A stretch of DNA of 7,157 bases from Planctomycetota bacterium (lineage in GTDB: Bacteria > Planctomycetota > UBA1135 > UBA2386), in the NCBI GenBank assembly GCA_003235605.1, contig QJVU01000418.1:1-7157 (forward strand), given 5' to 3'. The notes under the pieces are model-generated. The model had not been told where the DNA came from, did not search any database, and was given only the letters and a program-made list of their open reading frames with translations. Positions 1 to 6,850 of the stretch are shown in pieces (within the stretch, counting starts at the first letter, position 1; every line of letters begins with the position of its first letter). The translations under genes were made by a program, and so were the position numbers.

Positions 1-857
1 TGGCGGTGATGGGGCAACATCACGAGCTGCAGGCGGGTGTCGACCTTCTGAAGAGGCTCACCAGCGGCGAGGTGTTCCTGACCGTCGATGCCAGGCGCAC
101 CATGCCCCAGGAGTTCCAGGTGCTGAAGGGGGTGGAGGTTCACCGGTTCGAGGGCCCGCACCCCACAGGCCTGGTGGGCACCCACATCAGCCGGATCCAG
201 CCGCTCAAGGCCGACCAGACCGCATGGTACGTCAAGGCCCAGGAGGCGGTTCTGCTGGGTTCCTGGGTGCTCTCGGGAAGGTACCCCTCGCTGCGCACAG
301 TGGCAGTGAGCGGCAGCAGCGCGCCGCGGCGGCAGTACTACCGGGTGCGCCAGGGCGCGGCGGTGATGACCCTGACCGGCGGCAAGCCCCTGGAGGGCGA
401 CCATCGCATCATCAATGGCACTGTGCTGAGCGGGACCCGGGTGGCCTCAGACGGCTACCTGGGTTTCTACGCCCAGACGCTGACGATCATCCCCGAGGGT
501 GGCGACACCCGTGACTTCTTCGGTTGGGCACTGCCGCAGTTCGGCAAGCTCAGTGCGTCCCGCGCGGTGTTCTCCTGGCTGCTGCCGAAAAGGGAGCATG
601 TCCTCGACGCGCGGTTGCACGGCGGCCGGCGTCACATCGTCAACATCGGCCAGTGGGAGAAGGTGACCGCCCTCGACATCCACCCCACCTTCCTGGTTCG
701 TGCGATCCAGGCCAAGGACCTGGAGGAGGCCATCAACCTCGGGCTCCTGGAGGTGTGCGAAGAGGACGTCGCGCTGTGCACCTTCGCCGACCCATGCAAG
801 ATCGAGGTGGGCAGCATCATCCGCCAGGGCTTGGACCTCTACGAGGAGGAGGGCTAG
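1..857 (+). CDS. nqrA: Na+-translocating NADH:quinone oxidoreductase subunit A, 5'-truncated
   Basis: NqrA is the large peripheral, cytoplasm-facing subunit of Na+-NQR; it packs against NqrB and has been linked to quinone binding. The reading frame is open at the window edge (first full codon at 3) and ends with TAG. About 284 residues are visible; family members are near 447 residues, so roughly the first 165 are missing. Recognisable stretches are FEGPHPTGLVGTHI near the visible start, VAVSG, the HRIINGTVLSG segment, FFGWALPQFGKLSASR, and the C-terminal block LDIHPTFLVRAIQAKDLEEA followed by EEDVALCTFADPCK, all lining up with Vibrio NqrA. The in-frame GTG/ATG at 6-11 is internal to the gene and not its start. 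The C-terminal Glu codons double as the ribosome binding site of nqrB. The true start and the operon promoter lie outside the window. Confidence 0.96.
   Translation, partial: AVMGQHHELQAGVDLLKRLTSGEVFLTVDARRTMPQEFQVLKGVEVHRFEGPHPTGLVGTHISRIQPLKADQTAWYVKAQEAVLLGSWVLSGRYPSLRTVAVSGSSAPRRQYYRVRQGAAVMTLTGGKPLEGDHRIINGTVLSGTRVASDGYLGFYAQTLTIIPEGGDTRDFFGWALPQFGKLSASRAVFSWLLPKREHVLDARLHGGRRHIVNIGQWEKVTALDIHPTFLVRAIQAKDLEEAINLGLLEVCEEDVALCTFADPCKIEVGSIIRQGLDLYEEEG
845..853 (+). promoter_or_regulatory. Ribosome binding site of nqrB
   Basis: A strong purine run, GGAGGAGGG, sits 7 nt before the nqrB ATG at 861. It is made by the last Glu-Gly codons of nqrA, so the end of one gene carries the initiation signal of the next, consistent with translational coupling. 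Confidence 0.75.
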
Positions 858-860
858 ACG

Positions 861-2177
861 ATGCGGCTGCTGCGCAAGCTCGTCGACAAGCAGCGCCAGC
901 TCTACCACGAGCCCGACTCCAGGCTCCACGGGATCTGGCCCCTGCTGGACGCCGGCGAGACCTTCCTGTTCGCGCCGGCTACCAAGACACCGGAAGAAGG
1001 TCCCCACGTCCGCGACTACCTCGACCTGAAGCGGACCATGTGGATGGTGATCGTGGCCCTCGTTCCCTGCACCCTGTTCGCCATCTACAACACGGGCTAC
1101 CAGCACTTCGAGGCAATCCGGGGACTCGGCATCGCGGGCGATGCCTACCGGATGGGCTGGTTCCAGGGCCTGTGCTCCTGGTTCGGCTACAGCCTCGCCC
1201 TGGACCACGTCGGCTTCTGGGACCGGGTGGTCTTCGGTCTCGACAAGATGATCCCGATCATCTTCCTCTCCTATGCGGTCGGCCTGGGGATCGAGACCAT
1301 GTTCGCGATCTGGCGCAAGGAGGAGGTGAGCGAGGGCTACCTGGTCACCGGCATCCTCATCGCTCTGGTGGTGCCCCCTTCCATACCGCTATGGCAGCTG
1401 GTCCTGGCAGTGGTCTTCACGGTGGTCCTGGTGAAGGAGGTGTTCGGCGGCACGGGCCAGAACATCTTCAACCCGGCGATGATGGCCCGGGCCTTCCTGT
1501 TCTTTGCCTACGCCGCGCAGATGTCGGGACAGAAGGTGTGGGTGGCCGGGAACGGTTCCCAGAACCTGATCGACGGCTACTCCGGTCCCACGCCCCTGGC
1601 GGTCGCGGCAGAGGCGAAGCTCAGCTCGGCGGCAACGCTGGCGGAGGCCCAGGAGAAGGGGTGGACGTTGGTGGCCGACGCCACCGAAGCACTCCAGAAT
1701 CACGGCTACAGTTGGTGGGAGATGTTCTGGGGCCTCGTCCCCGGCAGCGCCGGGGAGACCAGCGCATTCTGCTGCCTGCTGGGGGCGGTGGTGCTGCTGG
1801 TGACAGGTATCGGATCCTGGCGCACGATGTTCTCCGGCGTGCTTGGCCTGCTGGGAGCAAGCGCGATCATGGTCGGGCTTGGCGGCATGGAGCACGGCGT
1901 TTTCAGTCTGCCACCCCACTACCACCTGGTCATGGGAGGCTTTGCCTTCGGGCTCGTGTTCATGGCCACCGATCCGGTCTCCAGTCCGGAGACCCGCAGA
2001 GGGCAGTGGATCTACGGCTTCTTGATCGGCTTCCTCACCGTCCTGGTGCGGGCGGTGAATCCTGCCTACCCAGAAGGCATGATGTTGGCGGTATTGCTCC
2101 TCAACGCCTTCGCGCCGACCATCGATCACTTCGTGATTGCTGCCAACATCAAGCGGAGGAAGAAGCGCCTTGGATAA
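861..2177 (+). CDS. nqrB: Na+-NQR subunit B, membrane subunit with covalent FMN
   Basis: NqrB is the main integral membrane subunit. It holds a covalently bound FMN and riboflavin, takes part in quinone reduction and forms much of the Na+ path. This copy has 438 residues (Vibrio about 415). It has a soluble N-terminus of about 58 residues with the family pattern LLDAGETFLFAP and VRDYLDLKR, then about ten hydrophobic segments. Signatures include VPPSIPLWQ, KEVFGGTGQNIFNPAMMARA with FLFFAY just after, PGSAGETS, GGFAFGLVFMATDPVSS and NPAYPEGMMLA. The FMN-accepting threonine should be Thr244 (codon 1590-1592), in IDGYSGPTPL. The usual motif is SGAT; here Pro243 replaces Ala. The gene starts 3 nt after nqrA with a strong ribosome binding site and its last 8 nt overlap nqrC. 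RnfD is a distant homologue, but the flanking nqrA and nqrF make Nqr the clear assignment. Confidence 0.97.
   Translation: MRLLRKLVDKQRQLYHEPDSRLHGIWPLLDAGETFLFAPATKTPEEGPHVRDYLDLKRTMWMVIVALVPCTLFAIYNTGYQHFEAIRGLGIAGDAYRMGWFQGLCSWFGYSLALDHVGFWDRVVFGLDKMIPIIFLSYAVGLGIETMFAIWRKEEVSEGYLVTGILIALVVPPSIPLWQLVLAVVFTVVLVKEVFGGTGQNIFNPAMMARAFLFFAYAAQMSGQKVWVAGNGSQNLIDGYSGPTPLAVAAEAKLSSAATLAEAQEKGWTLVADATEALQNHGYSWWEMFWGLVPGSAGETSAFCCLLGAVVLLVTGIGSWRTMFSGVLGLLGASAIMVGLGGMEHGVFSLPPHYHLVMGGFAFGLVFMATDPVSSPETRRGQWIYGFLIGFLTVLVRAVNPAYPEGMMLAVLLLNAFAPTIDHFVIAANIKRRKKRLG
2155..2160 (+). promoter_or_regulatory. Ribosome binding site deciding the nqrC TTG start
   Basis: GGAGGA ends 9 nt before the TTG at 2170 and lies inside the final codons of nqrB. 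It supports TTG 2170 as the nqrC start over the in-frame TTG at 2137, which has no such site in front of it, and over the first in-frame ATG at 2215, which would cut into the membrane anchor. Confidence 0.7.
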
Positions 2178-2967
2178 GAACAGCAACCAGTTCACCCTCC
2201 TGTTCGCTGTCGCCATGTGCGTGATTCTCGCCACCGCGCTGGCGGCCACGTTCCACGGCCTCAAGGCGAGCATGGACAAGAACAAGCTGTTCGACAAGAA
2301 CCGCAACGTTCTCATTGCCGTCGGTCTCTACGACCCGGAGCGGGAAGCAAAGTCCCAAGCGGATCTGGAGAAACTGTTCGCAGACAAGGTGAAGGCCCAG
2401 GTCCTGAAGTTCACGAAGGACGACGTGCGGGTGCCCGTCAAGCGGAAAGGCCGCGAGATGGAGGAAGAGGTCCGCAGGGTCGTCCTCGTGGAGAAGACCG
2501 ACAACCGGATCGAAGACCTTCCCCGCCTTCGCCGCGAGCTGAGACAACAGCGGGACAAGGACCACGAGTTCGGCTCCATCTACCTGGCGGACACGCCCAA
2601 CGGCACCGTCTACTGCATACCGATCTCCGGTGCCGGCCTGTGGAGCATCCTGCACGGCTTCCTTGCCCTGAAAGACGACCTCAACACGGTGGTGGGCATC
2701 ACGTTCTACCAGCACGGCGAGACTCCGGGCCTCGGCGGCGAGGTCGAGAAGGAGTGGTGGCAGCAGGACTGGAAGGGCAAGAAGATCCTGGCGGATGGTC
2801 GCCTGGTCAGCGTCACCGTCCTGCGCGGCCGCGGACACCCGGAGCGCGGTCCCCACGAGGTGGACGGCATCTCGGGCGCCACCATCACCTGCAACGGCGT
2901 TACGCGGTTCCTGCGCGAGGACCTCGAGAGGTACGAACCCTATTTCAAGAAGCTGCGGAAGAGCTGA
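2170..2967 (+). CDS. nqrC: Na+-NQR subunit C, periplasmic covalent-FMN protein
   Basis: NqrC is a single-pass membrane protein whose periplasmic domain carries a covalent FMN and relays electrons towards NqrB. With the TTG start at 2170 it has 265 residues (Vibrio about 257). A short polar N-terminus is followed by one hydrophobic helix, about residues 8-30. A highly charged stretch rich in Lys, Arg and Glu runs to about residue 140. The FMN-binding domain then contains GSIYLADTPNG, CIPISGAGLWSILHGFLAL, the family signature HGETPGLGGE and the attachment motif DGISGATI. The modified residue is expected to be Thr238 (codon 2881-2883). Initiation at TTG rests on the well-placed ribosome binding site and on the anchor position; the gene overlaps nqrB by 8 nt. 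ApbE encoded at the end of the operon is the expected flavin transferase. Confidence 0.95.
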   Translation: MDKNSNQFTLLFAVAMCVILATALAATFHGLKASMDKNKLFDKNRNVLIAVGLYDPEREAKSQADLEKLFADKVKAQVLKFTKDDVRVPVKRKGREMEEEVRRVVLVEKTDNRIEDLPRLRRELRQQRDKDHEFGSIYLADTPNGTVYCIPISGAGLWSILHGFLALKDDLNTVVGITFYQHGETPGLGGEVEKEWWQQDWKGKKILADGRLVSVTVLRGRGHPERGPHEVDGISGATITCNGVTRFLREDLERYEPYFKKLRKS

Positions 2968-2970
2968 GCC

Positions 2971-3648
2971 ATGACAGCAACCCTTGAGGCGCCGGTCGTC
3001 GAGGAGAAGAAGCCTCTCTTTGGCCGTAAGGAGAAGCGGGCAGTCCTGGACCCGCTGTGGGACGACAACCCCATTGCCCTGCAGATCCTCGGGATCTGTT
3101 CCGCCCTCGCCGTCACCGTCAAGCTGGACAAGACGCTGGTGATGTGCGGCGCGGTGATCTTCGTCCTCTGCATGAGCAACACGATCATCTCCCTGCTGCG
3201 CAACTGGATCCCCAACAAGATCCGCATCATCGTCATGCTGACCGTGATCTCCACGCTGGTGACCATGGTCAGCCTGTTCCTGGAGGCCTACCTGTTCGAG
3301 TTGAGCAAGGCGCTGTCGGTGTTCGTGGGCCTGATCGTGACGAACTGCATCGTCATGGGTCGTGCCGAGGCCTTTGCCATGGCCATGCCTCCGTTCCGCA
3401 GCTTTCTGGATGGTCTCGGCAACGCCCTCGGATACTCCTGGATCCTGATCTCGGTAGCCATCCTTCGCGAGCTCATGGGCTCCGGCGAGCTCATGGGCCT
3501 GCGGTTGCTGCCGAGGTCCCTCTACGCCGACCAGGGGGGCTGGTACGTGGACAACGGCCTGATGGTGCTGGCACCCGGCGCTTTCCTGCTACTTGGCATC
3601 ATCGTCTGGGTGCAACGGTCCATCTCTGGCTACGCGGAACAGTACTGA
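2971..3648 (+). CDS. nqrD: Na+-NQR subunit D, membrane subunit
   Basis: NqrD is a six-helix membrane protein that pairs with NqrE in inverted topology; cysteines from the two subunits hold an iron centre in the middle of the membrane on the route from NqrF to NqrC. This copy has 225 residues (Vibrio 210). Both expected cysteines are present: Cys43 in [13 protein letters not shown] and Cys126 in [17 protein letters not shown]. Other family blocks are [34 protein letters not shown] and [15 protein letters not shown]. The N-terminus is about 14 residues longer than in Vibrio and strongly charged ([13 protein letters not shown]). The ATG lies 3 nt after nqrC, with GGAAGAG at 2957-2963 as its ribosome binding site. 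The stop TGA shares its A with the nqrE start codon. Confidence 0.96.
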   Translation: MTATLEAPVVEEKKPLFGRKEKRAVLDPLWDDNPIALQILGICSALAVTVKLDKTLVMCGAVIFVLCMSNTIISLLRNWIPNKIRIIVMLTVISTLVTMVSLFLEAYLFELSKALSVFVGLIVTNCIVMGRAEAFAMAMPPFRSFLDGLGNALGYSWILISVAILRELMGSGELMGLRLLPRSLYADQGGWYVDNGLMVLAPGAFLLLGIIVWVQRSISGYAEQY

Positions 3649-4313
3649 TGATCGCACTGCTTGCAGAAATCGACCCGAACAGCTTCCAGGGGCTCTTGAA
3701 CCTGGCGATCCGCTCGATCTTCGTCGAGAACATCCTGTTGGCGTTCTTCCTGGGGATGTGTTCCTACCTGGCGGTCAGCAAGCGCGTGGACACGGCCATC
3801 GGCCTGGGCGTCGCCGTGACCTTCGTGCTCACCATCACCGCGCCCGTGAACTGGTGCATCTACAACTACATCCTCCGCGAGGGGGCCCTCACCTGGATCG
3901 GCGGAGCCAGCATGGCAGCGGTGGACCTCTCCTACCTCGGCTTGATCTTCTACATCGGCGTGATCGCTGCAATGGTGCAGATCGTGGAGATGGCGATCGA
4001 CAAGTACAGCCAGAAGCTCTACACGGCCCTGGGGATCTTCCTGCCCCTGATCGCGGTAAACTGCGCCATCCTGGGTGCGACGCTGTTCCTGCAGCAACGC
4101 GACTACTCCCTGCCCCAGTCCGCGGTGTTCGGCTTCGGCTCCGGCGTGGGCTGGTTCCTGGCCATCGTCAGCATGGCGGCGATCCGCCAGAAACTGCGGA
4201 CCTGCAACATCCCCAAGCCCCTCCGTGGCCTGGGCATCACCTTCATCGTCACTGGCCTGATCGCCATGGCGTTCATGACCTTTGCCGGCATCCAGCTGCC
4301 GGGCACCGACTGA
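3648..4313 (+). CDS. nqrE: Na+-NQR subunit E, membrane subunit
   Basis: NqrE is the partner of NqrD and supplies the other half of the intramembrane iron site. It has 221 residues (Vibrio 198). The iron-ligand cysteines are Cys38 in [13 protein letters not shown] and Cys139 in [13 protein letters not shown]. Other clear matches are [54 protein letters not shown] and [14 protein letters not shown]. Compared with Vibrio it has about 12 extra N-terminal residues and a longer loop around [19 protein letters not shown]; my memory of Chlamydia-type NqrE is closer in these places. Its ATG overlaps the nqrD stop (TGATG), and no strong ribosome binding site is seen, so coupling to nqrD translation is likely. 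A 24-nt gap separates it from nqrF. Confidence 0.96.
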   Translation: MIALLAEIDPNSFQGLLNLAIRSIFVENILLAFFLGMCSYLAVSKRVDTAIGLGVAVTFVLTITAPVNWCIYNYILREGALTWIGGASMAAVDLSYLGLIFYIGVIAAMVQIVEMAIDKYSQKLYTALGIFLPLIAVNCAILGATLFLQQRDYSLPQSAVFGFGSGVGWFLAIVSMAAIRQKLRTCNIPKPLRGLGITFIVTGLIAMAFMTFAGIQLPGTD

Positions 4314-4337
4314 ACCACTGAGCCAGAGCTTTCACCC

Positions 4338-5576
4338 ATGGGTACGTTCGGATTGATCCTGCTCGGTGTCCTGTGCCTGACCGCGGTGACCCTGATCATG
4401 ATCTTCGTGCTCATGTTTGCCGAGTCGAAGCTGGTCCACAAAGGCAAGGTCCGGATCCTCATCAACAAGGACGCTTCCCGGTCTCCGGAGGTCGAGGCCG
4501 GCGGCAACCTTCTCAAGGTCCTCGCCGGAGAGGGCATCTTCCTGCCCTCTGCCTGCGGGGGAGGCGGCACCTGCGCGATGTGCAAGTGTCAGGTCTTCGA
4601 AGGCGGCGGCGACATCCTTCCCACGGAGCTTGCCCACATCACGCGCTCGGAAGCCAAGGAACACTGGCGTCTGTCCTGCCAGGTGAAGGTCAAGCAGGAC
4701 ATGGACATCCACGTCACGGACGAGGTGTTCGGCATCAAGAAGTGGGGGTGCACGGTGGAGTCCAACCGCAACGTCGCCACCTTCATCAAGGAGTTCGTGG
4801 TGCGGCTGCCCGAGGGCGAGACCCTCGACTTCAAGCCTGGTGGCTACATCCAGATCGACGTGCCGCCCTACAAGAACGTCCGCTTTGCGGACTTCAACAT
4901 CGAAGAGAAGTACCACCCGGACTGGGACAAGTTCAAGGTGTGGGAGAACGTCGCCAACAACGACGAGCCCTGCTTCAGGGCATACTCGATGGCCAACCAC
5001 CCTGCGGAGGGCAACCGGATCATGCTGAACATCCGCATCGCCACCCCGCCGCCGCGCACCCAGGGCATCCCCCCCGGGGTTTGCTCCTCCTATGTCTTCA
5101 GCCGCAAACCCGGGGACACGGTGACGATCTCCGGACCCTACGGCGAGTTCTTCATCAAGGAGACCGACCGGGAGATGTGCTACATCGGCGGTGGCGCGGG
5201 CATGGCTCCGCTCCGCTCCCACATCTTCCACCTGTTCCACACCCTGAAGACCGAGCGCAAGGTCAGCTACTGGTACGGTGCCCGCTCCTTGAGAGAGATG
5301 TTCTACACCGAGGACTTCCAGGACATCGAGAAGCGGTTTTCCAACTTCTCCTATCACGTGGCCCTGTCGGAGCCCTTGCCGGAGGACAACTGGAAAGGCG
5401 ATACGGGCTTCATCCACCACGTCGTCCACGAGAAATACCTCAAGGACCATCCCGACATCGACAACGTGGAGTTCTACCTGTGCGGTCCGCCCATGATGCT
5501 CACCGCGGTCCAGGAGATGCTCTACGAGCTCGGAGTGGAGAAGGAGATGATCGCCTTCGACGACTTCGGGAGCTGA
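4338..5576 (+). CDS. nqrF: Na+-NQR subunit F, NADH dehydrogenase subunit with FAD and [2Fe-2S]
   Basis: NqrF is the entry point of the complex: it oxidises NADH with FAD and passes electrons to a [2Fe-2S] cluster on the cytoplasmic side. The 412-residue protein (Vibrio about 408) has, in order: an N-terminal membrane helix (residues 3-28); a plant-type ferredoxin domain with ligands Cys73, Cys79, Cys82 ([10 protein letters not shown]) and Cys114 (RLSCQVKV); an FAD domain with RAYSMAN at 214-220 and GVCSSY at 247-252; and an NADH domain with [11 protein letters not shown] at 283-293, [13 protein letters not shown] and CGPPMM at 382-387, ending DDFGS. The match to Vibrio begins at the first Met, which supports this start even though no good ribosome binding site precedes it. 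Extra cysteines compared with Vibrio include Cys84, Cys212 and Cys249. The stop overlaps the apbE start. Confidence 0.98.
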   Translation: MGTFGLILLGVLCLTAVTLIMIFVLMFAESKLVHKGKVRILINKDASRSPEVEAGGNLLKVLAGEGIFLPSACGGGGTCAMCKCQVFEGGGDILPTELAHITRSEAKEHWRLSCQVKVKQDMDIHVTDEVFGIKKWGCTVESNRNVATFIKEFVVRLPEGETLDFKPGGYIQIDVPPYKNVRFADFNIEEKYHPDWDKFKVWENVANNDEPCFRAYSMANHPAEGNRIMLNIRIATPPPRTQGIPPGVCSSYVFSRKPGDTVTISGPYGEFFIKETDREMCYIGGGAGMAPLRSHIFHLFHTLKTERKVSYWYGARSLREMFYTEDFQDIEKRFSNFSYHVALSEPLPEDNWKGDTGFIHHVVHEKYLKDHPDIDNVEFYLCGPPMMLTAVQEMLYELGVEKEMIAFDDFGS

Positions 5577-6595
5577 TGACCCGCGCTGCGCCGCTGCTGC
5601 TGCTGCTGCTGTCGCTCTCGGTGTTACCGGCCGCCTGTGGCAGCGGCAGCCCCACCACCGGCCATCTGAAGGGGAGGGCCATGGGCACGTTCTTCACCGT
5701 CGACTACGTCGGCGACGTGGAGCCGGCGGAGGTGGCCCAGCGTGTGCGGAAGGCCCTGGACGAGTGGGATGCCCTGTTCAGCACCTACCAGAAGGACAGC
5801 GAGATTTGCCGCTTCAACGCCCACAAGAGCACGGAGCCCTTCCCTGCCACCCCGACGTTCTCGCTGCTGGTGTTCGAGGCGCTGGAGATGGCGGAGAAGA
5901 CCGATGGCGCCTTCGATCCCACCATCGGTCCGCTGCTGAGGCTCTACGGCTTCGGACCCGGTGCCACGAAGCCGGAGCATTCGCCGACGGAAGCCCAGAT
6001 CCAGGCGGCCAGGCAGATCTGTGGCTACAGGAACCTCGAGCGCCTGGCGGGCAGAGGCCTGCGCAAGAAGGTCCCCGACCTGGAGCTGGACCTGAACGCT
6101 ATCGCCAAGGGCGCGGGCGTGGATCGGCTGGCGACGGTGTTGCAAGCGGAACTGGGCATCGCCCACTTCATGATCAACATCGGTGGCGAGGTCCGGTGCC
6201 GGGGCCAGCACCCGGAGGGTCGTCCCTGGCGGTTGGGCGTCGAGACACCAGGTGCCGACCAACCTGCAGCCGCCGTCGCAGCCACCGTCGGGCTCGACAA
6301 CGAGGCCATGGCTACCAGCGGTAGCTACCGCCAGTTCCACGCCATCGACGGCAAAGCAATCCACCACATCCTGGATCCTCGCACGGGCCGCAATGCCGGG
6401 ACCAACGTCGTCAGCGTCTCGGTGGTGGCATCCTCCTGCTCACTGGCGGATGGTCTGGCTACGGCGTTGATGGTCGTCGGTCCGGAGGGGTGTGAGAAGG
6501 TCCTGAAACGCTACCCCGGGAAGGGCCTCCGCGTACTGTTCCTGTTGCGCGGCAAGGACGGAGCGCTGGAACAGAAGGGGTTTGGCTGGCGCTAG
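5576..6595 (+). CDS. apbE: FAD:protein FMN transferase, predicted lipoprotein
   Basis: ApbE moves FMN from FAD onto Thr in target motifs such as SGAT, with a phosphoester link and Mg2+; NqrB and NqrC are its classic substrates. The 339-residue protein is of normal family length. It starts with a lipoprotein signal peptide: MTR, a Leu-rich core (six Leu at 7-12, all CTG) and LPAAC with Cys21 as the lipidation site. The -3 residue is Pro, so the lipobox is not ideal. Family motifs follow: RAMGTFFTVDY (from 34), STYQKDSEICRFN, DGAFDPTIGPLLRLYGFG, LDLNAIAKGAGVD (Lys178), FMINIGGEVRCRG, ATSGSYRQF, HHILDPRTGR and CSLADGLATAL with the likely metal ligands Asp292 and Thr296. The ATG overlaps the nqrF stop (TGATG), so it should be made together with the complex. 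The mature enzyme would be tethered outside the cytoplasmic membrane, where the NqrC FMN site lies. Confidence 0.96.
   Translation: MTRAAPLLLLLLSLSVLPAACGSGSPTTGHLKGRAMGTFFTVDYVGDVEPAEVAQRVRKALDEWDALFSTYQKDSEICRFNAHKSTEPFPATPTFSLLVFEALEMAEKTDGAFDPTIGPLLRLYGFGPGATKPEHSPTEAQIQAARQICGYRNLERLAGRGLRKKVPDLELDLNAIAKGAGVDRLATVLQAELGIAHFMINIGGEVRCRGQHPEGRPWRLGVETPGADQPAAAVAATVGLDNEAMATSGSYRQFHAIDGKAIHHILDPRTGRNAGTNVVSVSVVASSCSLADGLATALMVVGPEGCEKVLKRYPGKGLRVLFLLRGKDGALEQKGFGWR
5594..5611 (+). repeat. Six tandem CTG codons in the apbE signal peptide
   Basis: Six consecutive CTG triplets encode Leu7-Leu12 of the ApbE signal peptide. Gain or loss of triplets would stay in frame and only change the length of the hydrophobic core. 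In a GC-rich genome that favours CTG for Leu this can arise from codon bias alone. Confidence 0.8.
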
Positions 6596-6681
6596 GTTGA
6601 GGGCTTCGACGAGAAAACAGGAGTCCGGCACCCGTTCTCGCCACTGTTTGCACGCGCCCATTCCCTCATCGCAGCGATCCA

Positions 6682-6754
6682 GAACCACGCCCCGCAGATC
6701 GGAAGGTGATGCTGACGGGTCACTGCCTGGGAGTTGCCACGCGTCACGTGGTTC
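6682..6754. repeat. Inverted repeat in the intergenic region
   Basis: GAACCACG at 6682-6689 is the exact reverse complement of CGTGGTTC at 6747-6754. The right arm also takes part in a local hairpin, CCACG (6737-6741) with CGTGG (6747-6751) and a 5-nt loop, so two alternative pairings are possible. It could be an operator or a transcript fold; function is unknown and chance is not excluded. Confidence 0.4.
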
Positions 6755-6774
6755 GGGCCGCCTCCCGCAGATCG
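6691..6774. repeat. 11-nt direct repeat in the intergenic region
   Basis: CCCGCAGATCG occurs at 6691-6701 and again at 6764-6774, a start-to-start distance of 73 nt (about seven helical turns). Two exact copies in a 255-nt gap are more than expected by chance for this length. Both lie upstream of the gene at 6851, so binding sites for a regulator are possible, but no known motif is recognised. Confidence 0.45.
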
Positions 6775-6837
6775 TGAAAAAGGTTTGCCTGGAAGATCAG
6801 GCGGGTACAACCAGACCTCGTTTCCCCCCCGGAACGA

Positions 6838-6846
6838 AAGGAAAGG
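6838..6846 (+). promoter_or_regulatory. Ribosome binding site of the gene at 6851
   Basis: The purine run AAGGAAAGG ends 4 nt before the ATG at 6851, with the first AAGG 9 nt away. It supports this start over the next in-frame ATG at 6875. Confidence 0.6.
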
Positions 6847-6850
6847 TCAC

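Larger units (their letters stand above)
6596..6850. other. Non-coding gap between apbE and the downstream membrane protein gene
   Basis: This 255-nt stretch holds no convincing gene: short frames crossing it have no family resemblance. It should contain the end of the nqr-apbE transcript and the control region of the gene at 6851. It carries an 11-nt direct repeat, an 8-nt inverted repeat, the small palindromes CACGTG (6745-6750) and TGAC-GG-GTCA (6713-6722), and a weak 5-bp hairpin (6787-6791 with 6798-6802). I see no good -35/-10 pair and no stem followed by a T-run. Confidence 0.7.

Noticed and set aside
524..2224. Long plus-strand frame of 566 codons overlapping nqrA and nqrB
   Set aside because: Its product is rich in Arg, Pro, Gly and Ala, as expected for an off-frame reading of GC-rich genes, and both real genes in the region are certain.
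1389..2315. Minus-strand frame of 308 codons opposite nqrB and nqrC
   Set aside because: Antisense shadow: no recognisable domain, no ribosome binding site, and it spans the junction of two well-identified genes.
4332..5450. Long open frame on the minus strand (372 codons) opposite nqrF
   Set aside because: It mirrors the codon structure of nqrF in GC-rich DNA, has low-complexity Val/Leu/Asp/Arg-rich composition and shows no family motifs.
861..5576. Rnf complex as an alternative to Nqr
   Set aside because: Rnf shares homologues of subunits B to E but has RnfB/RnfC in place of NqrA and NqrF; here NqrA and a canonical ferredoxin-FAD-NADH NqrF are both present.
6610..6640. Possible terminator after apbE: CGAGAA (6610-6615) pairing with TTCTCG (6635-6640)
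   Set aside because: The stem is only 6 bp with a 19-nt loop and there is no T-run after it, so it does not qualify as an intrinsic terminator.
6648..6676. Possible sigma70-type promoter beginning with TTGCAC
   Set aside because: No plausible -10 element is found at 16-18 nt downstream; the sequence there is GC-rich.
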